Assembly (NCBI GenBank): GCA_947034885.2
Contig: OX344749.2
Coordinates: 11,547,501-11,611,500, forward strand
Direction: 5' to 3'
Length of the DNA: 64,000 nt
Origin: Thuidium tamariscinum
Lineage: Eukaryota; Streptophyta; Bryopsida; Hypnales; Thuidiaceae
Both the position numbers and the translations under genes were made by a program. The notes below the pieces were generated by a model. That model did not search any database and was not told where the DNA came from. It worked only from the letters and a program-made list of their open reading frames with translations. This document shows, one piece after another, positions 62,001-64,000 of the stretch (position 1 is the first letter of the stretch; every line of letters begins with the position of its first letter).

Positions 62001-63562
62001 AAAACATTTCCAAGGCAGAGCATGGAGGATACGTGCAGGCAAAGCCTCGCAGACTTGATAATTGTCGACTGCTGTCATCGGCAAACTCTACTACAAGTAG
62101 AGGACAACACACAAGTAAGATCGGTTGGGAATACACTAACATAGAGAGAAAAAATAACCCCGTAGAGCATGAAAAAACTATAGAAACAACTCCCAAAGAG
62201 TAGATCTAATTATAGGACCTTTCTAAACATGTCTTCTCCAATCAAAATGTTGTTGGTCACACTTTATTTTTCCCATGCTGTTCTTACGACCGTCCTGGCC
62301 GCTTCCTAAATCATTTCTTTCTACTGCATTAGACATAGAAGTAACTACGGATGGTCATTTTAGGTACTTTTTTCTTACTAATATATCAAGATTTAACAGT
62401 TTAACAGTAAGATCATGCGCTTAGGGTACCCATAATTGCCACTGACCTTAAATCTTAGAAAATAGGCACATATTGATCAGACCACCCAAACATCAGCATA
62501 ATGTCGGTTTTCGACAACCTACAAATAAAACTTTGAACCTTCATAACTTTAGCATGCAGAATCTGAGCAACAGATTCTGTCATGCATTGGAATCGTCTCT
62601 CATTTGCTACCATGAAAATTTTTTAAAAGTGACCAATCTAAATACCGTCATCGCCAAAAGTGGCAATTCTGGGCGTCCTGCCTTGAGTTGGTGTGTAGAC
62701 AGAGACTAAGGGATGATGACAACACAGACATGCTCACCTTCTCTGCTTGCAACCTTCGCTTGATCAGAAGACGAAGCGCTAAACGCAAGGTCGAGGTAGG
62801 ACTCCGCTTCTGTTCCTTGGAAAGCCTCACTAGTGTTGCACATTCGAATTTGTGAGAACCCCACTCCTTCCGCTGCGAAAGCAAATGGCAAATGCATAAT
62901 CTAATTATGTGTTCACGAACACATCCATAGTTTGAATCAGAATCATCTTTCACCTGTCTATGAACAATTTCACTCGTTTAAGGTAATTACATACTTTTTG
63001 ACCAGGGTTGCCTTTTCAATTGTCTTAGCTGTGAACAAAGATTGGAGGAGACAAACAGATTTACTTTTCCTTCCAAGTTTTTGGTAACCAAAATGTAGGC
63101 ACAGGCTCATTACATGATGCAACAACATGAAATTACGCAAGAGATTTACAATGCACAAATTCCTATCCCTCGAGAAGTAAGCAAAAGAATGAGCAGACAA
63201 GGATGCAAGCACCTGGCACTCGACCGAGCAATAGAACACGGTCTTGCAAGCGCTACATCGCCGGAGCTGCTCCTCCTGGCGGTAGCATCGATCGCAGCGA
63301 CAGGATTGAGAGGTCGCATCCAAAGTGGCGACGTAGGGATCCTGCTGGAAGATCTGATCGCCTGCAACAACCCTATTTTCTTGTTAGATTCTAATTTTGC
63401 AACAAAGCTAGGTTGAAACCAAGTCAAATTGGAAAGGAAAGGGAAGGGAGGTGAGGTGCCTCGGCGGAAGGGGCGATGGGCGAGCAGGCAGCGCCCTTTG
63501 GTGGGGGAGAGCGTGACGGTGAGGCCATGGTGAAGCTCCAGGTAGTGAGCGAGCTCGGCCAT
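59023..63562 (-). CDS. ASHR1: SET and MYND domain lysine methyltransferase, ASHR1-like
   Basis: SMYD-family protein expected to transfer methyl groups from S-adenosylmethionine to lysine of histones or other proteins. Fourteen exons (5' to 3'): 63460-63562, 63213-63361, 62738-62872, 62033-62087, 61812-61930, 61583-61671, 61354-61435, 61042-61146, 60676-60766, 60480-60583, 60067-60165, 59896-59965, 59544-59607, 59023-59182. Phases agree; 1425 nt, 474 aa, against about 480 in Arabidopsis ASHR1. The N-terminal half-SET has TKGRCLLA. The MYND zinc finger spans residues 57-95 (CDRC, CSAC, YCSVEC, H-x3-C). The SET core has the catalytic INHSCFPNA (NHSC at 215-218, split by an intron) and ITISYVE. 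Post-SET cysteines are CNCIRC, YRCVNSNC and CDKITCETC. A helical C-terminal domain contains PLLGLQYFTLGKLQW. The start of exon 11 is the least certain border. Intron 1 is GC-AG. Confidence 0.93.
63362..63459 (-). other. GC-AG intron (ASHR1-like intron 1)
   Basis: On the minus strand exon 1 ends CGCCGAG and the intron begins GCACCT, ending TTGCAG. This is the only nearby join that keeps phase and gives PFRRGDQIFQQDPY, matching the family pattern. No GT is available at that position. Confidence 0.75.
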
Positions 63563-64000
63563 GGCGATGGCGACGGCGATGGAAGAACCTGAAGAGAGGT
63601 GGAGTGGAAGCAGGGACCTGAGACTTTGAAATGGCGTCCGCCTGTTCAGGGGCAGCTCCTGCGAGCCCCTGAATGTGTCCCGGAACCTGAATGTACCCGG
63701 TGGAAAGGGCATGTAGAGGATCCATGAATATTTTTGGAATTTCTGCATATCTTTGCTTAAAACTTATTCTACATATTATGTGTTTTTGCACAAGTATAAT
63801 AATTATCTCAATTTCATCAATAGTTGGTTATAATAGATAGTTAAAATTGTAATATCATTGACCCCTTAACCCCTTAGTACTATAAGTTCAATTTATCATT
63901 AAACATTTTTATTGTAATGCACCTTGCACACTCACCAAATTGTTGAAAAATGTTCAAAATAGTCAAATCGCCATCTACTATGAAGAATTTTGTTTGGATG
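63563..64000. other. 5' flank of the ASHR1-like gene
   Basis: GC-rich leader to about 63720, then AT-rich promoter or intergenic DNA. No other gene is seen before the window ends. Confidence 0.5.

Noticed and set aside
1..64000. tRNA, rRNA, CRISPR arrays, bacterial-type operons
   Set aside because: None was seen; no convincing tRNA B-box context was noticed, and the genome is eukaryotic.

Overview
This 64 kb window is nuclear DNA of a land plant. The evidence is: intron-rich genes with GT-AG borders; homologues of plant genes, including a plastid nucleoid protein (pTAC5) and an ASHR1-type SET/MYND methyltransferase; telo-box motifs near two translation genes; and long AT-rich spacers with degenerate DNA-transposon relics. 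The low GC content, compact introns and rather divergent proteins suggest a non-flowering plant, perhaps a moss. That placement is inference only. Exon borders were read by hand from splice sites and remembered family alignments; no search was run.

Layout. (1) 2903-6103, minus: eIF3 subunit L, 7 exons, 531 aa. (2) 6104-11384: spacer between two divergent genes, holding two terminal-inverted-repeat (TIR) elements just upstream of GCN1. (3) 11385-32692, plus: a very large intact GCN1/ILITHYIA gene, 60 exons and 2621 aa, with two GC-AG introns and two possible upstream ORFs. (4) 32693-37390: AT-rich spacer with a small foldback element and part of a dispersed repeat. (5) 37391-39277: a TIR element with an 83-bp tandem duplication, followed at once by an unrecognised multi-exon coiled-coil gene. 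(6) 42155-44563: a decayed pogo-like (Tc1/mariner) transposon. (7) 46218-46559: an almost perfect palindromic MITE with CACTA ends and a TGA target duplication. (8) 48185-48914: another TIR element. (9) 50130-54128, plus: a TBL2-like WD40 protein with an N-terminal membrane anchor, 11 exons, 433 aa. (10) 56978-58261, plus: pTAC5, a single exon. (11) 59023-63562, minus: an ASHR1-like SET/MYND protein, 14 exons, 474 aa, with a GC-AG first intron; it converges on pTAC5.

The genes form no operon-like unit. eIF3l and GCN1 both act in cytosolic translation and lie head to head about 5.3 kb apart, each with a telo-box upstream. GCN1 relays ribosome stress to the GCN2 kinase. pTAC5 acts in plastid gene expression. 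The SET/MYND protein probably methylates lysines. The candidates for something undescribed are the coiled-coil gene at 37950-39277, the possible upstream ORFs in the GCN1 leader, three GC-AG introns in two genes, and the several foldback elements.
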